Positions 52,061-60,610 of a DNA stretch of 64,000 nt are shown in pieces. The stretch's first letter is position 1. Every line of letters starts with the position of its first letter. The notes under the pieces were generated by a model. The model made no database searches, was not told where the DNA came from, and saw only the letters and a program-made list of their open reading frames with translations. Position numbers and translations under genes: made by a program. The stretch is from Glaesserella parasuis (GTDB lineage: Bacteria > Pseudomonadota > Gammaproteobacteria > Enterobacterales > Pasteurellaceae), in the NCBI RefSeq assembly GCF_002015085.1, contig NZ_MUXW01000015.1, positions 1 to 64,000 on the forward strand. The letters run 5' to 3'.

Positions 52061-53515
52061 ATGTCAGTAAAAGGCGATATCGGCGTTATCGGTTTAGCGG
52101 TAATGGGTCAGAACCTTATTTTAAATATGAACGACAACGGCTTTAAAGTCGTGGCGTATAATCGTACTACTTCAAAAGTGGACGAGTTTTTAGAAGGTGC
52201 GGCGAAAGGTACAAATATTATCGGGGCGTATTCCTTAGAAGATTTAGCCGCTAAATTAGAAAAACCACGCAAAGTGATGTTAATGGTGCGTGCAGGTGAG
52301 GTTGTCGATCAATTTATCGAGGCATTATTACCGTACTTAGAAGCAGGCGACATCATCATTGATGGCGGTAACTCAAACTACCCAGACACAAACCGCCGTG
52401 TGAAAGCCTTAGCGGAAAAAGGCATTCGCTTTATCGGTTCGGGCGTGTCGGGCGGTGAAGAAGGCGCACGTCACGGCCCTTCGATTATGCCGGGCGGTAA
52501 CGAAGAAGCGTGGCAATATGTAAAACCGATTTTCCAAGCAATTTCAGCGAAGACCGACAAAGGCGAGCCTTGCTGTGATTGGGTGGGCAAAGAAGGTGCT
52601 GGTCACTTCGTGAAAATGGTACACAACGGTATCGAGTACGGCGATATGCAGCTAATCTGCGAAGCCTACCAGTTCTTAAAAGATGGTTTAGGTTTAAGCT
52701 ATGATGAAATGCAAGCGATCTTTGCTGAATGGAAAAAAACGGAACTTGATAGCTATTTAATCGACATCACGACCGATATTTTAGGCTACAAAGACACAGA
52801 CGGCACGCCGTTAGTGGAAAAAATCCTTGATACCGCAGGTCAAAAAGGCACAGGTAAATGGACGGGGATCAACGCATTAGATTTCGGTATTCCATTAACT
52901 TTAATCACCGAGTCAGTGTTTGCTCGTTGCGTATCTTCATTCAAAGATCAACGTGTCGCTGCATCTAAACTGTTCAACAAAACCATCGGCAAAGTTGAAG
53001 GCGACAAACAAGTTTGGATCGAAGCGGTGCGTAAAGCGTTATTGGCATCAAAAATCATCTCTTACGCACAAGGCTTTATGCTTATTCGTGAAGCCTCTGA
53101 AAACTTCGGTTGGGACATCAACTACGGTGCAACAGCGTTATTATGGCGTGAAGGTTGTATCATTCGCAGCCGTTTCTTAGGCAACATTCGTGATGCGTAT
53201 GAGGCAAACCCAGACTTAGTATTCTTAGGCTCAGATGCGTACTTCAAAGGCATTTTAGAAAACGCCTTAAGCGACTGGCGTAAAGTGGTAGCGAAGTCTA
53301 TCGAAGTGGGTATCCCGATGCCTTGTATGGCAAGCGCGATTACCTTTTTAGACGGTTATACTTCTGAGCGAGTGCCTGCAAACTTACTTCAAGCACAACG
53401 TGACTACTTCGGCGCACACACTTATGAGCGTACCGATAAACCACGCGGCGAGTTCTTCCACACCAACTGGACGGGACGTGGTGGAAATACGGCATCGACG
53501 ACTTATGATGTATAA
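52061..53515 (+). CDS. gnd: 6-phosphogluconate dehydrogenase (decarboxylating)
   Basis: Oxidises 6-phosphogluconate to ribulose 5-phosphate and CO2 with NADP+, the third oxidative pentose phosphate step. NADP-binding GVIGLAVMGQNL at the N-terminus, the substrate motif GSGVSGGEEGARHGPSIMPGG (given here in part), and KMVHNGIEYGDMQ are intact. The ATG at 52061 after ACAGGAG gives 484 residues; the frame is open further upstream through the palindromic repeat, which is not coding. It completes the zwf-pgl-gnd set despite the inserted block. Confidence 0.96.
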   Translation: MSVKGDIGVIGLAVMGQNLILNMNDNGFKVVAYNRTTSKVDEFLEGAAKGTNIIGAYSLEDLAAKLEKPRKVMLMVRAGEVVDQFIEALLPYLEAGDIIIDGGNSNYPDTNRRVKALAEKGIRFIGSGVSGGEEGARHGPSIMPGGNEEAWQYVKPIFQAISAKTDKGEPCCDWVGKEGAGHFVKMVHNGIEYGDMQLICEAYQFLKDGLGLSYDEMQAIFAEWKKTELDSYLIDITTDILGYKDTDGTPLVEKILDTAGQKGTGKWTGINALDFGIPLTLITESVFARCVSSFKDQRVAASKLFNKTIGKVEGDKQVWIEAVRKALLASKIISYAQGFMLIREASENFGWDINYGATALLWREGCIIRSRFLGNIRDAYEANPDLVFLGSDAYFKGILENALSDWRKVVAKSIEVGIPMPCMASAITFLDGYTSERVPANLLQAQRDYFGAHTYERTDKPRGEFFHTNWTGRGGNTASTTYDV

Positions 53516-53520
53516 ATAAA

Positions 53521-54480
53521 ATAGGTGTAATAGACAAATTTGTTGCTAAAAAGTGGCTTAAAGCCTTATGATACAAGGCTTTAAGCCCTCTTTTTGAAAT
53601 ATGAACAAAAAACTGCCCATTTTGCCAAAGTTTGAAAATAAAGAAACATGGTATACAAAATAATACTCAGCGTTATTTTTGTAATGAATGTCATAAATGT
53701 CATAAAACGTTTATCTTAAAAAACTAAATTAGATCCAATTAAGATTTGGAGTGATTACACATCCGGAAAACAAACCTATAAACAACTTGCCGAAAATATC
53801 ATTGTTCAATTAGAACAATTCAAAGATATCTCGAAAAAGCCCCTAAAACAGTATTAAATCCACCCCAATCACGTGATTTAAATATTATTGCGGATACCAC
53901 CTTCTTTGGTCGTGAATTTGGTATTCTACTCCTGATGGATTCGCTTTCTAAAAAGGTGGTTCACCATCGTGTTATTAAAACAGAAAAAGATGTTTATTAC
54001 AGAATAGCATTTAATTCACTTCGTATGAAAGGCTATAACATTCAATCAATTACCTGCGACGGCAGGCGAGGTTTATTGAAAGATTTATTGAATACACCGA
54101 CGCAAATGTGCCATTTTCATATGGTAGCCATTGTGATGAGAGCATTACGAAAAAAACATCAATCTATAGCTGGAAAAGAATTAAAAACAATAGCATTAAC
54201 GCTTAAACAGAGTTCTAAAAAAGACGTCTATTTACGATTACATCATTGGTATTTAAAACATAAAGCGTTTTTAGAAGAACGGTCAGATAAACCGAATGAA
54301 AAGGGCTATTATCCTTATAAACATCGGAATGTAAGAAGTGCTTATCATAGTTTTAAACGTTATATGGATTATTTATTTACCTATGAAAAGCATGGCGATT
54401 TAAATATCGAAAAAACGACAAATAGACTTGAAAAAGGCTTTAAGCCACTTTTTAGCAACAAATTTGTCTATTACACCTAT
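53521..54480 (+). mobile_element. Decayed insertion sequence with 45-bp perfect terminal inverted repeats
   Basis: Positions 53521-53565 are the exact reverse complement of 54436-54480. Each end begins ATAGGTGTAATAGACAAAT and contains GGCTTAAAGCC-type inner palindromes. The 960-bp interior holds a frameshifted DDE transposase gene truncated at its 3' end. No clear target duplication is seen. The transposase resembles IS256-superfamily/IS1249-like enzymes with an N-terminal zinc ribbon; the family assignment is tentative. Confidence 0.85.
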
Positions 54481-54498
54481 ATCTGTTACCACGTATAG
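53601..54498 (+). pseudogene. Transposase remnant (zinc ribbon plus DDE domain)
   Basis: The N-terminal part reads as a zinc ribbon (RYFCNECHK ... KTF), but stops and frameshifts interrupt it: an extra TGTCATAAA duplication and one extra A relative to the copy at 58470. The catalytic part is open from 53935: the first Asp block is ADTTFFGREFG (just upstream in frame), then CDGRRGLLKDLL, MCHFHM, and IEKTTNRLE, where the third acidic residue is expected. After NRLE the frame runs into the right terminal repeat, so the C-terminus is lost. Confidence 0.8.
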
Positions 54499-54562
54499 AT
54501 AGTCTAAATAAAAAGCCAACCATAGATATATGGTTGGCTTTTTATATGCTTCTTAAATTAGT

Positions 54563-54639
54563 TGGCGGAATGGACGGGACTCGAACCCGCGACCCCCTGC
54601 GTGACAGGCAGGTATTCTAACCAGCTGAACTACCACTCC
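54563..54639 (-). tRNA. tRNA-Asp (anticodon GTC)
   Basis: The minus strand folds as a 77-nt cloverleaf beginning GGAGTGGTAGTTCAGCTGGT, with anticodon loop CTGTCAC, T-loop GGTTCGAGTCC and an encoded CCA end. It is nearly identical to enterobacterial tRNA-Asp. It sits next to the IS remnant. Confidence 0.97.
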
Positions 54640-54740
54640 GCAGCGAACGAGGCGTATATTAATGATTTCGCTCTCTACCGTCAAACACTTTTTTGAAAAA
54701 ATTTATTGATTGTCTTTTTACTATACAAAACGCTCTCTTT

Positions 54741-55511
54741 TTAATTCACAGTCGTGTTTTCTGTCGCCAGTTCTCTCGTCCAAAGGCAATTTCCTTTTGA
54801 TTTTTTATTTATCAACTCAAGATATTTAAGATGTTCTGCTAATTCTTCTTCGTCAGGGGCTAATACAATCAAGTTAGAGGTATCGATATTTAACGGCTGG
54901 TAAACTTGCTCTACTGAAGATGTTTTTGCTTGCTCGTGTTCATCTTCACCAATAAGGGCAATTTGACCGCCTGTCATTATCAGGAACACATCAGCCAAGA
55001 TCTCCGCATCCAGTAATGCACCGTGCAGGACACGTTTACTGTTATCAATCCCCAAGCGGTCACATAACGCATCTAAATTGTTACGTTTCCCTGGATACAT
55101 CTTACGAGCAAGTTGCAAGCTATCCGTGACGGTACACATCTGTGCCACTTTTTCAGGGGGATTTGGCAAGAAGGAAAACTCGTGGTCAATAAATCCTACG
55201 TCGAAGGGGGCATTATGGATAATCAGCTCTGCCCCTTTGATAAATTCAATAAACTCATCGGCAATTTCAGCAAATGCAGGCTTATCCGCCAACATTTCGT
55301 TGGTAATACCGTGAACTTGTATTGCCTCTGCCTCGACTTCTCTTGGCGGTTTGATATAAACGTGAAAAGTCCGCCCAGTTAAACGGCGGTTAATTACTTC
55401 GACAGCACCAATTTCAATGATGTTATGCCCAATGTGTGGAGCACCATTGAAATTCATTCCCGTAGTTTCAGTATCGAGTACAACTTGGCGTAATATTTGT
55501 TGTTTGCTCAT
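54741..55511 (-). CDS. dnaQ: DNA polymerase III epsilon subunit (3'-5' proofreading exonuclease)
   Basis: Proofreads in the replicative polymerase core. DEDDh exonuclease motifs are Exo I VLDTETTGMN, Exo II HNAPFDVGFIDHEF and Exo III HGALLDAEILADVFL. The C-terminal tail (about 190-256) should tether it to the alpha subunit. 256 residues. rnhA, its divergent partner in E. coli, is not here. An inverted uptake-sequence pair lies just before its start. Confidence 0.96.
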   Translation of the reverse strand: MSKQQILRQVVLDTETTGMNFNGAPHIGHNIIEIGAVEVINRRLTGRTFHVYIKPPREVEAEAIQVHGITNEMLADKPAFAEIADEFIEFIKGAELIIHNAPFDVGFIDHEFSFLPNPPEKVAQMCTVTDSLQLARKMYPGKRNNLDALCDRLGIDNSKRVLHGALLDAEILADVFLIMTGGQIALIGEDEHEQAKTSSVEQVYQPLNIDTSNLIVLAPDEEELAEHLKYLELINKKSKGNCLWTRELATENTTVN

Positions 55512-55527
55512 TGTATTTTCCTAAGTT

Positions 55528-55573
55528 ACAAGCGGTAGGATTTGCAAAATGTTTTACATATCTTACCGCTTGT
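55528..55573. repeat. Inverted pair of DNA uptake sequences between hslO and dnaQ
   Basis: ACAAGCGGTAGGAT-type at 55528 and ACCGCTTGT at 55565-55573 form a stem with TTTGCAAAATG in the loop. It is located right after the hslO stop codon, where it can act as its terminator. Confidence 0.75.
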
Positions 55574-55581
55574 GCTTCAAA

Positions 55582-56451
55582 TTAACTATCCGTTTTTAAT
55601 TCATCAATCGCTTTTTGGTCGAAGAAATATTGCGCACCACAACATTCACACTGCATATCAATTACCCCCTGTTTTTCGGATAACATCTCTGCAATGTCTT
55701 CTTCAGGCAGTAACAAAATTGCCGCTCCTGAACGCTCTCTTGAACAACCACATTTAAATTCTGTGGACTGCGGTTGATAAACTTCCACTGTTTCTTCGTG
55801 GAATAAACGATAGAGTAGTTCTTCTGCCGTTAAACCAAATAGCTCTTCATCTTTGATCGTCGAAGTTAATGTCGCCAAATGCTCAAAGTCGTCTGGTGAA
55901 CCAGTGCCATCTGGCACGATCTGTAGTAATGTTCCACCAGCAACGGCTTTGCCTTGATATTCACCAACACGGATCACAAGCTGTGTGGCGAGCTGTTCTG
56001 AACGAGCAAAATAGTCTTCTAAACACTCACTAACAGTAGGTTTATCTAAGGCTATAACCCCTTGATAACGTTCACCTTTTTCTGGAATAATCGAAATAAC
56101 GAGAACACCATTTCCAACCATTTCAGCAAGTGTTGCGTTATCCGCAATATCACCTTCAACACGAGCTAAAGCGCGAAATTGTTGTTGATGATTGCCGTTT
56201 ACCACCGCTAATTTTAACGCTCCGTCACCTTGAATTTGAACGGTAATTGTCCCTTCAAATTTGAGTGTTGCCGTTAATAAACTGGTTGCTACCAACATTT
56301 CACCTAGTAGATTTTGCACTGCTGTTGGATAGTGGTGGGTATTTAAGGTTTCCGTAAAGGTGTCATTTAAGCGAACCCATTCTCCACGCACCGCACGGTT
56401 TTGAAATAAAAAACGATAAAGTTTATCGTTATCTTGTGTGTAAGTTGTCAT
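55582..56451 (-). CDS. hslO: Redox-regulated chaperone Hsp33
   Basis: A holdase chaperone switched on by oxidation of its zinc centre, protecting unfolded proteins during oxidative stress. The C-terminal zinc ligands CGC (in FKCGCSRE) and CECC (in MQCECCGAQ) are present. The ATG at 56451 follows AAGGA; a TTG two codons upstream is less likely. 289 residues, normal. It lies downstream of hslR on the same strand, as in E. coli, where both are heat-shock genes. Confidence 0.94.
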   Translation of the reverse strand: MTTYTQDNDKLYRFLFQNRAVRGEWVRLNDTFTETLNTHHYPTAVQNLLGEMLVATSLLTATLKFEGTITVQIQGDGALKLAVVNGNHQQQFRALARVEGDIADNATLAEMVGNGVLVISIIPEKGERYQGVIALDKPTVSECLEDYFARSEQLATQLVIRVGEYQGKAVAGGTLLQIVPDGTGSPDDFEHLATLTSTIKDEELFGLTAEELLYRLFHEETVEVYQPQSTEFKCGCSRERSGAAILLLPEEDIAEMLSEKQGVIDMQCECCGAQYFFDQKAIDELKTDS

Positions 56452-56474
56452 TAACAATCCTTCATAAAATACAA

Positions 56475-56494
56475 GCGGTGAGAAAAATCACCGC
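56475..56494. repeat. Uptake-sequence hairpin between hslR and hslO
   Basis: GCGGTGA and TCACCGC pair around GAAAAA; the left arm is part of ACAAGCGGT. It lies in the 77-base gap between the two heat-shock genes. Confidence 0.6.
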
Positions 56495-56528
56495 CATTAC
56501 AAAACATATATGGGGACGATTTAAGTAA

Positions 56529-56930
56529 TTACAAATCGTTCTCTTGATATTTAAATTTAATCAAATCCCGCCGCTCTTTTTTATTTGGGCGACGATCTGG
56601 GTGTGGCATTGATAACGCATTTGCTTTACGGGCAAAGGCGATTTTTTCTCGTTCTTGAATACTTTTTTCCGTTTCTTGATAAAGCAGTTGTGCTTCAGGT
56701 ACACCACGTCGTTGATCGCTCAACGCAGTGACAACAACTTCTTTTTCATCGTTGCCTTGGCGTAATTTAATTGTTGCCCCGACTTCGACAATTTTACTGG
56801 TTTTATCCCGTTGCCCATTGTAATAGACTTTACCACCTTCAATGATCGCCTTTGCAATTGAACGAGTTTTGTAAAAGCGTGCTGCCCATAGCCACTTATC
56901 CAAGCGAACTTCATTGATATTATCAGCCAT
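56529..56930 (-). CDS. hslR: Heat-shock ribosome-associated protein Hsp15
   Basis: Binds stalled free 50S subunits carrying a nascent chain-tRNA and helps recycle them. The N-terminal S4 RNA-binding domain is clear (VRLDKWLWAARFYKTRSIAK, IIEGGKVYYNGQ). The C-terminal tail is rich in K, R and P (PHPDRRPNKKERRDLIKF). 133 residues, as in E. coli. Divergent from rho. Confidence 0.93.
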   Translation of the reverse strand: MADNINEVRLDKWLWAARFYKTRSIAKAIIEGGKVYYNGQRDKTSKIVEVGATIKLRQGNDEKEVVVTALSDQRRGVPEAQLLYQETEKSIQEREKIAFARKANALSMPHPDRRPNKKERRDLIKFKYQENDL

Positions 56931-56972
56931 TTTTTCCCCTTTTTTTCAACTATTTTACCCTTTTTCACACAA

Positions 56973-57010
56973 ACAAGCGGTAATAAGGCAGAAAAAATTT
57001 GCAAAATTTT
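56973..57010. repeat. DNA uptake sequence between hslR and rho
   Basis: ACAAGCGGTAATAAGGC followed by AGAAAAAATTTGCAAAATTT: full Apl-type core and extension in the divergent promoter region. Confidence 0.75.
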
Positions 57011-57105
57011 CCTTTTCGCTGTATTCTTCGCCACCACAATTCATACAAACAAATCTGAATTAACCTGTTTTAATCCAATCTTTAAATAACACAATTATTA
57101 TTTCT

Positions 57106-58368
57106 ATGCATCTTACAGAGTTAAAAAATACACCCGTATCGGAACTTGTCCGTATCGGTGAAGAACAAATGGGGCTAGAAAACTTAGCTCGCTTACGCAA
57201 ACAAGATATTATCTTTGCCATTTTGAAACAACACGCAAAAAGTGGTGAAGACATTTTCGGTCAAGGCGTGTTAGAAATCTTACCTGATGGTTTTGGTTTC
57301 CTCCGTTCTGCCGATAGTTCTTACCTTGCAGGTCCTGATGATATCTACGTTTCCCCAAGTCAAATCCGCCGTTTCAATCTTCAAACTGGCGACAAAATCG
57401 AAGGTAAAATCCGCCCACCGAAAGAAGGCGAACGTTACTTTGCATTGCTCAAAGTAGATTTAGTTAATGATGACAAACCTGAAGTTTCTCGTAGCAAAAT
57501 TCTCTTTGAAAACTTAACGCCACTTCACGCTAACTCACGTTTGCGTATGGAGCGTGGTAATGGTTCAAAAGAAGATTTAACTGCGCGTATCTTAGATTTG
57601 GCTTCACCAATCGGTAAAGGTCAGCGTGGTCTGATCGTTGCACCACCAAAAGCAGGTAAAACCGTTTTACTTCAAAACATTGCTCAAAGCATTACGCACA
57701 ACTATCCTGAGTGTGAATTAATCGTTTTGTTAATTGATGAACGTCCAGAAGAAGTAACTGAAATGCAACGTTCGGTCAAAGGCGAAGTGATCGCTTCAAC
57801 CTTTGATGAACCTGCAACTCGCCACGTTCAAGTTGCTGAAATGGTAATTGAAAAAGCAAAACGTTTAGTCGAACATAAAAAAGATGTCGTTATTTTATTA
57901 GACTCTATCACACGTTTAGCCCGTGCTTACAACACAGTAACCCCAGCGTCTGGTAAAATTCTTTCTGGTGGTGTCGATGCTAACGCCTTACACCGCCCAA
58001 AACGTTTCTTTGGTGCGGCTCGTAACGTAGAAGAAGGCGGTAGCTTAACCATTATTGCAACGGCACTTGTGGATACAGGTTCAAAAATGGACGAAGTTAT
58101 CTTTGAAGAGTTCAAAGGAACAGGTAATATGGAATTACACCTTTCTCGCAAAATTGCAGAACGCCGTGTATTCCCAGCGATTGACTTTAACCGTTCGGGC
58201 ACGCGTAAAGAAGATCTACTCACAAGCCCAGATGAATTACAAAAAATGTGGATTTTACGCAAAATCCTTAACCCAATGGGCGAAGTGGAAGCAATGGAAT
58301 TCCTCATTGATAAATTGATGGTCGCAAAAACCAACGATGAGTTTTTTGAGATTATGAAAAGATCTTAA
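57106..58368 (+). CDS. rho: Transcription termination factor Rho
   Basis: A hexameric RNA-DNA helicase that ends transcription at Rho-dependent sites. MHLTELKNTPVSELV opens the N-terminal RNA-binding region. The OSB-fold RNP segment contains DGFGFLRS. Walker A is APPKAGKTVLLQ near 180, Walker B has VILLDSITRLAR, and the Q/R-loops follow. 420 residues, one more than E. coli. The 69 bases upstream of the start hold no long leader ORF. trxA is not adjacent. Confidence 0.97.
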   Translation: MHLTELKNTPVSELVRIGEEQMGLENLARLRKQDIIFAILKQHAKSGEDIFGQGVLEILPDGFGFLRSADSSYLAGPDDIYVSPSQIRRFNLQTGDKIEGKIRPPKEGERYFALLKVDLVNDDKPEVSRSKILFENLTPLHANSRLRMERGNGSKEDLTARILDLASPIGKGQRGLIVAPPKAGKTVLLQNIAQSITHNYPECELIVLLIDERPEEVTEMQRSVKGEVIASTFDEPATRHVQVAEMVIEKAKRLVEHKKDVVILLDSITRLARAYNTVTPASGKILSGGVDANALHRPKRFFGAARNVEEGGSLTIIATALVDTGSKMDEVIFEEFKGTGNMELHLSRKIAERRVFPAIDFNRSGTRKEDLLTSPDELQKMWILRKILNPMGEVEAMEFLIDKLMVAKTNDEFFEIMKRS

Positions 58369-58378
58369 CCATAGAAAT

Positions 58379-58408
58379 AAAAACGGTACTTAAAGTGCCG
58401 TTTTTATT
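58379..58408 (+). terminator. Intrinsic terminator after rho
   Basis: AAAAACGGTACTT and AAGTGCCGTTTTT form a 12-13-bp stem with one G-T type mismatch and a T-run. Confidence 0.85.
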
Positions 58409-58417
58409 ATAGCTAGT

Positions 58418-58681
58418 TTGCCACAGTAGCGACATCCGCAAACATGGTATAAGAAATAATATTCAACGTTATTTTTGTAATGAATGTCATAAAACGTTTA
58501 TCTTAAAAACTAAATTAGATCCAATTAAGATTTGGACTGATTACGCATCCGGAAAACAAACCTATAAACAACTTGCCGAAAAAATATCATTGTTCAATTA
58601 GAACAATTCAAAGATATCTCGAAAAAGCCCCTAAAACAGCATTAAATCCACCACTGTCACGTGATTTAAATATTATTGCAG
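58418..58681 (+). pseudogene. Truncated transposase remnant, direct orientation
   Basis: Encodes the N-terminal zinc ribbon in one frame (CHSSDIRKHGIRNN, RYFCNECHKTFILKTKLDP) and continues to IWTDYASGKQTYKQLAEKIS. One base is out of frame thereafter, then it ends abruptly near ATTATTGCAGATG. It corresponds to 53640-53900 of the IS at 53.5 kb and repairs some of that copy's lesions, so it descends independently from an intact parent. It has no left terminal repeat. Confidence 0.8.
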
Positions 58682-58912
58682 ATGTGTAATCAGTCCAAAT
58701 ATCTATTGGATTTAATTTCTTTGTGAAAGAAAAAGTTTTATGACGGGACGAACAAAAGTATCTCTGAATATTATTTTTCTTTCCATACTTTTAGATATTG
58801 TTCTTAAGGCAAAAAGGACAGGTTTTTATTCATATTTCAAAAAGAAGGCTTAAAGTCTTGTACTATAAGGCTTTAAGCCACTTTTTAGCAACAAATTTGT
58901 CTATTACGCCTG
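58682..58912 (-). mobile_element. Inverted remnant of the same IS left end
   Basis: Read on the minus strand it matches the IS from its terminal repeat (58869-58912, nearly identical to 54436-54480) through the zinc-ribbon region to GGACTGATTACACATC. It joins the direct fragment head-to-head at about 58682. Divergence from the direct copy is considerable in the coding part. Confidence 0.75.
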
Positions 58913-58917
58913 TAATA

Positions 58918-58946
58918 GGCATAGTGACCATTTTGTCTACTATGCC
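58918..58946. repeat. GGCATAGT inverted repeat beside the IS remnant
   Basis: GGCATAGT and ACTATGCC flank a 13-base centre. The same arms, longer, occur at 11033-11073; a partial copy is next to the MITE at 31.08 kb. Confidence 0.65.
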
Positions 58947-59038
58947 TTAAAAAGTTGCTTACATAAAATAGTCACTAATATTTACAAAAATAGACACAAA
59001 ACAACAATCTTTCAGTATATTGTTAAATTTTAAACCGA

Positions 59039-59683
59039 TTATTTAATACCATACTTCTCGCGATATTCTCTCATTTTTGGCAAATATTCAGTATATTGCT
59101 CTGATCTTTCTAAGAAGCTAACAAGATCATCAAAATCAATAATAGAGAAAACCTGACAATCGTAATCACGTTCTACTTCTTGGATCGCCGAAAGTTCGCC
59201 TTTGCCTTTTTCTTTACGGTTTAACGCGATCATCACGCCCGCTAAGGTTGCATTATTGGCTTGAATGATTTCCATTGATTCACGAATTGCTGTGCCTGCA
59301 GTAATTACATCGTCCACCAATAAAATTTTGCCTTTTAATGGACTACCAATAAGATTTCCGCCTTCGCCGTGATCTTTAACTTCTTTACGGTTAAAGCAAC
59401 AAGGCTTATCTACATCAAATTGATTTGCTAACGCCACTGCTACAGTAGTTGCAATCGGAATGCCTTTGTAAGCAGGTCCGAATAGTACATCATAGTCAAT
59501 TTGGCTGGCTTGGATTGCTTTAGCGTAATATTCGCCTAATTTGGCGAGATCTCTGCCTGTATTAAACAATCCTGCATTAAAGAAGTAAGGGCTTTGTCTG
59601 CCTGATTTTAGGGTAAATTCGCCGAATTTCAGTACATTTCGGCTTAAGGCAAATTCGATAAAGTCGTGTTTGTATTGTTGCAT
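59039..59683 (-). CDS. pyrE: Orotate phosphoribosyltransferase
   Basis: Converts orotate and PRPP to orotidine 5'-phosphate in pyrimidine synthesis. The PRPP motif LLVDDVITAGTAI is intact, and the N-terminal SGRQSPYFFNAG is typical. 214 residues. It lies 30 bases after rlmJ on the same strand. The rph-pyrE attenuator arrangement of E. coli is not present. Confidence 0.96.
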   Translation of the reverse strand: MQQYKHDFIEFALSRNVLKFGEFTLKSGRQSPYFFNAGLFNTGRDLAKLGEYYAKAIQASQIDYDVLFGPAYKGIPIATTVAVALANQFDVDKPCCFNRKEVKDHGEGGNLIGSPLKGKILLVDDVITAGTAIRESMEIIQANNATLAGVMIALNRKEKGKGELSAIQEVERDYDCQVFSIIDFDDLVSFLERSEQYTEYLPKMREYREKYGIK

Positions 59684-59713
59684 TGTTAGTTTCCTGATAC
59701 TTATTTGATATAT

Positions 59714-60553
59714 CTACTCAGGCGTAATCCACTCTACCGTCCAACTGCCTGTTCCTTCTGGCACAAGCACATCAGTTAAATAGGGTAAAATCTTTTTCAT
59801 TTGACTTTCTAACTGCCACGGTGGATTAATTACAATCATACCGCTTGCAGTCATACCTCGTTGGTCTGAGTCAGGGCGAACGGCTAATTCAATCTGTAAA
59901 ATTTTGCGGATCCCCGTTTCAACTAGGCCTCTTACGATACGTTTGGTATGTTGGCGAAGCACCACAGGATACCAAATCGCATAAACGCCTGTGGCAAAGC
60001 GTTTGTAGCCTTCTTCAATGGCTTTTACCACCAGCTCATAATCTTCTTTTAATTCATAAGGCGGATCGATCAGCACCAAACCACGCTTTTCTTTTGGCGG
60101 AAGGGCAGATTTTAACTGCTGAAAACCGTTTTCCCGTTTTGTCACCACATTAGGCGTTTTGGCAAATTCATTGCGAAGTAGTGGGAAGTCGTTAGGGTGT
60201 AACTCTGTGAGTAACGCTCTATCTTGTGAGCGTAATTGTTGCACGGCAAGTAACGGCGAACCTGCGTAAAAACGTAGCTTATCTTTGTTAATTTTTTTGA
60301 TTTCATTTAGGTACAAGGCAACTTCTTCGGGGAGATCGGTTCTCTCCCAAAGGCGAGCTATACCTTCAATATATTCCCCTGTTTTTTCCGCTTCGCTACT
60401 TTGCAAGCTATAACGCCCCACACCCGAATGGGTATCAAGGTAGAAAAAGCCTTTTTCTTTCTGTTTTAAGGCGTGCAAAATGAGGGTTAAAACGATATGT
60501 TTAAGGACATCGGCGTGGTTGCCTGCGTGAAAACTGTGACGATAACTCAGCAT
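59714..60553 (-). CDS. rlmJ: 23S rRNA (adenine-2030-N6)-methyltransferase RlmJ
   Basis: Methylates A2030 of 23S rRNA. MLSYRHSFHAGNHADVLKH is the family N-terminus, DPPY in LVLIDPPYELKEDY is the catalytic N6-methyltransferase motif, and NPPW closes the C-terminal part. 279 residues, as in E. coli. RlmJ/ComJ homologues in Pasteurellaceae were once linked to DNA utilisation; the methyltransferase role is the established one. Confidence 0.93.
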   Translation of the reverse strand: MLSYRHSFHAGNHADVLKHIVLTLILHALKQKEKGFFYLDTHSGVGRYSLQSSEAEKTGEYIEGIARLWERTDLPEEVALYLNEIKKINKDKLRFYAGSPLLAVQQLRSQDRALLTELHPNDFPLLRNEFAKTPNVVTKRENGFQQLKSALPPKEKRGLVLIDPPYELKEDYELVVKAIEEGYKRFATGVYAIWYPVVLRQHTKRIVRGLVETGIRKILQIELAVRPDSDQRGMTASGMIVINPPWQLESQMKKILPYLTDVLVPEGTGSWTVEWITPE

Positions 60554-60610
60554 TTTTATTCTCTTTCTTGTAAAATGGCACTATTTTAGCTTATTTAGTC
60601 GTTTTAAACT

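Noticed and set aside
53935..54498. Intact 187-residue transposase
   Set aside because: It lacks the first catalytic block and the N-terminal zinc ribbon in frame, and its C-terminus is read from the terminal repeat.
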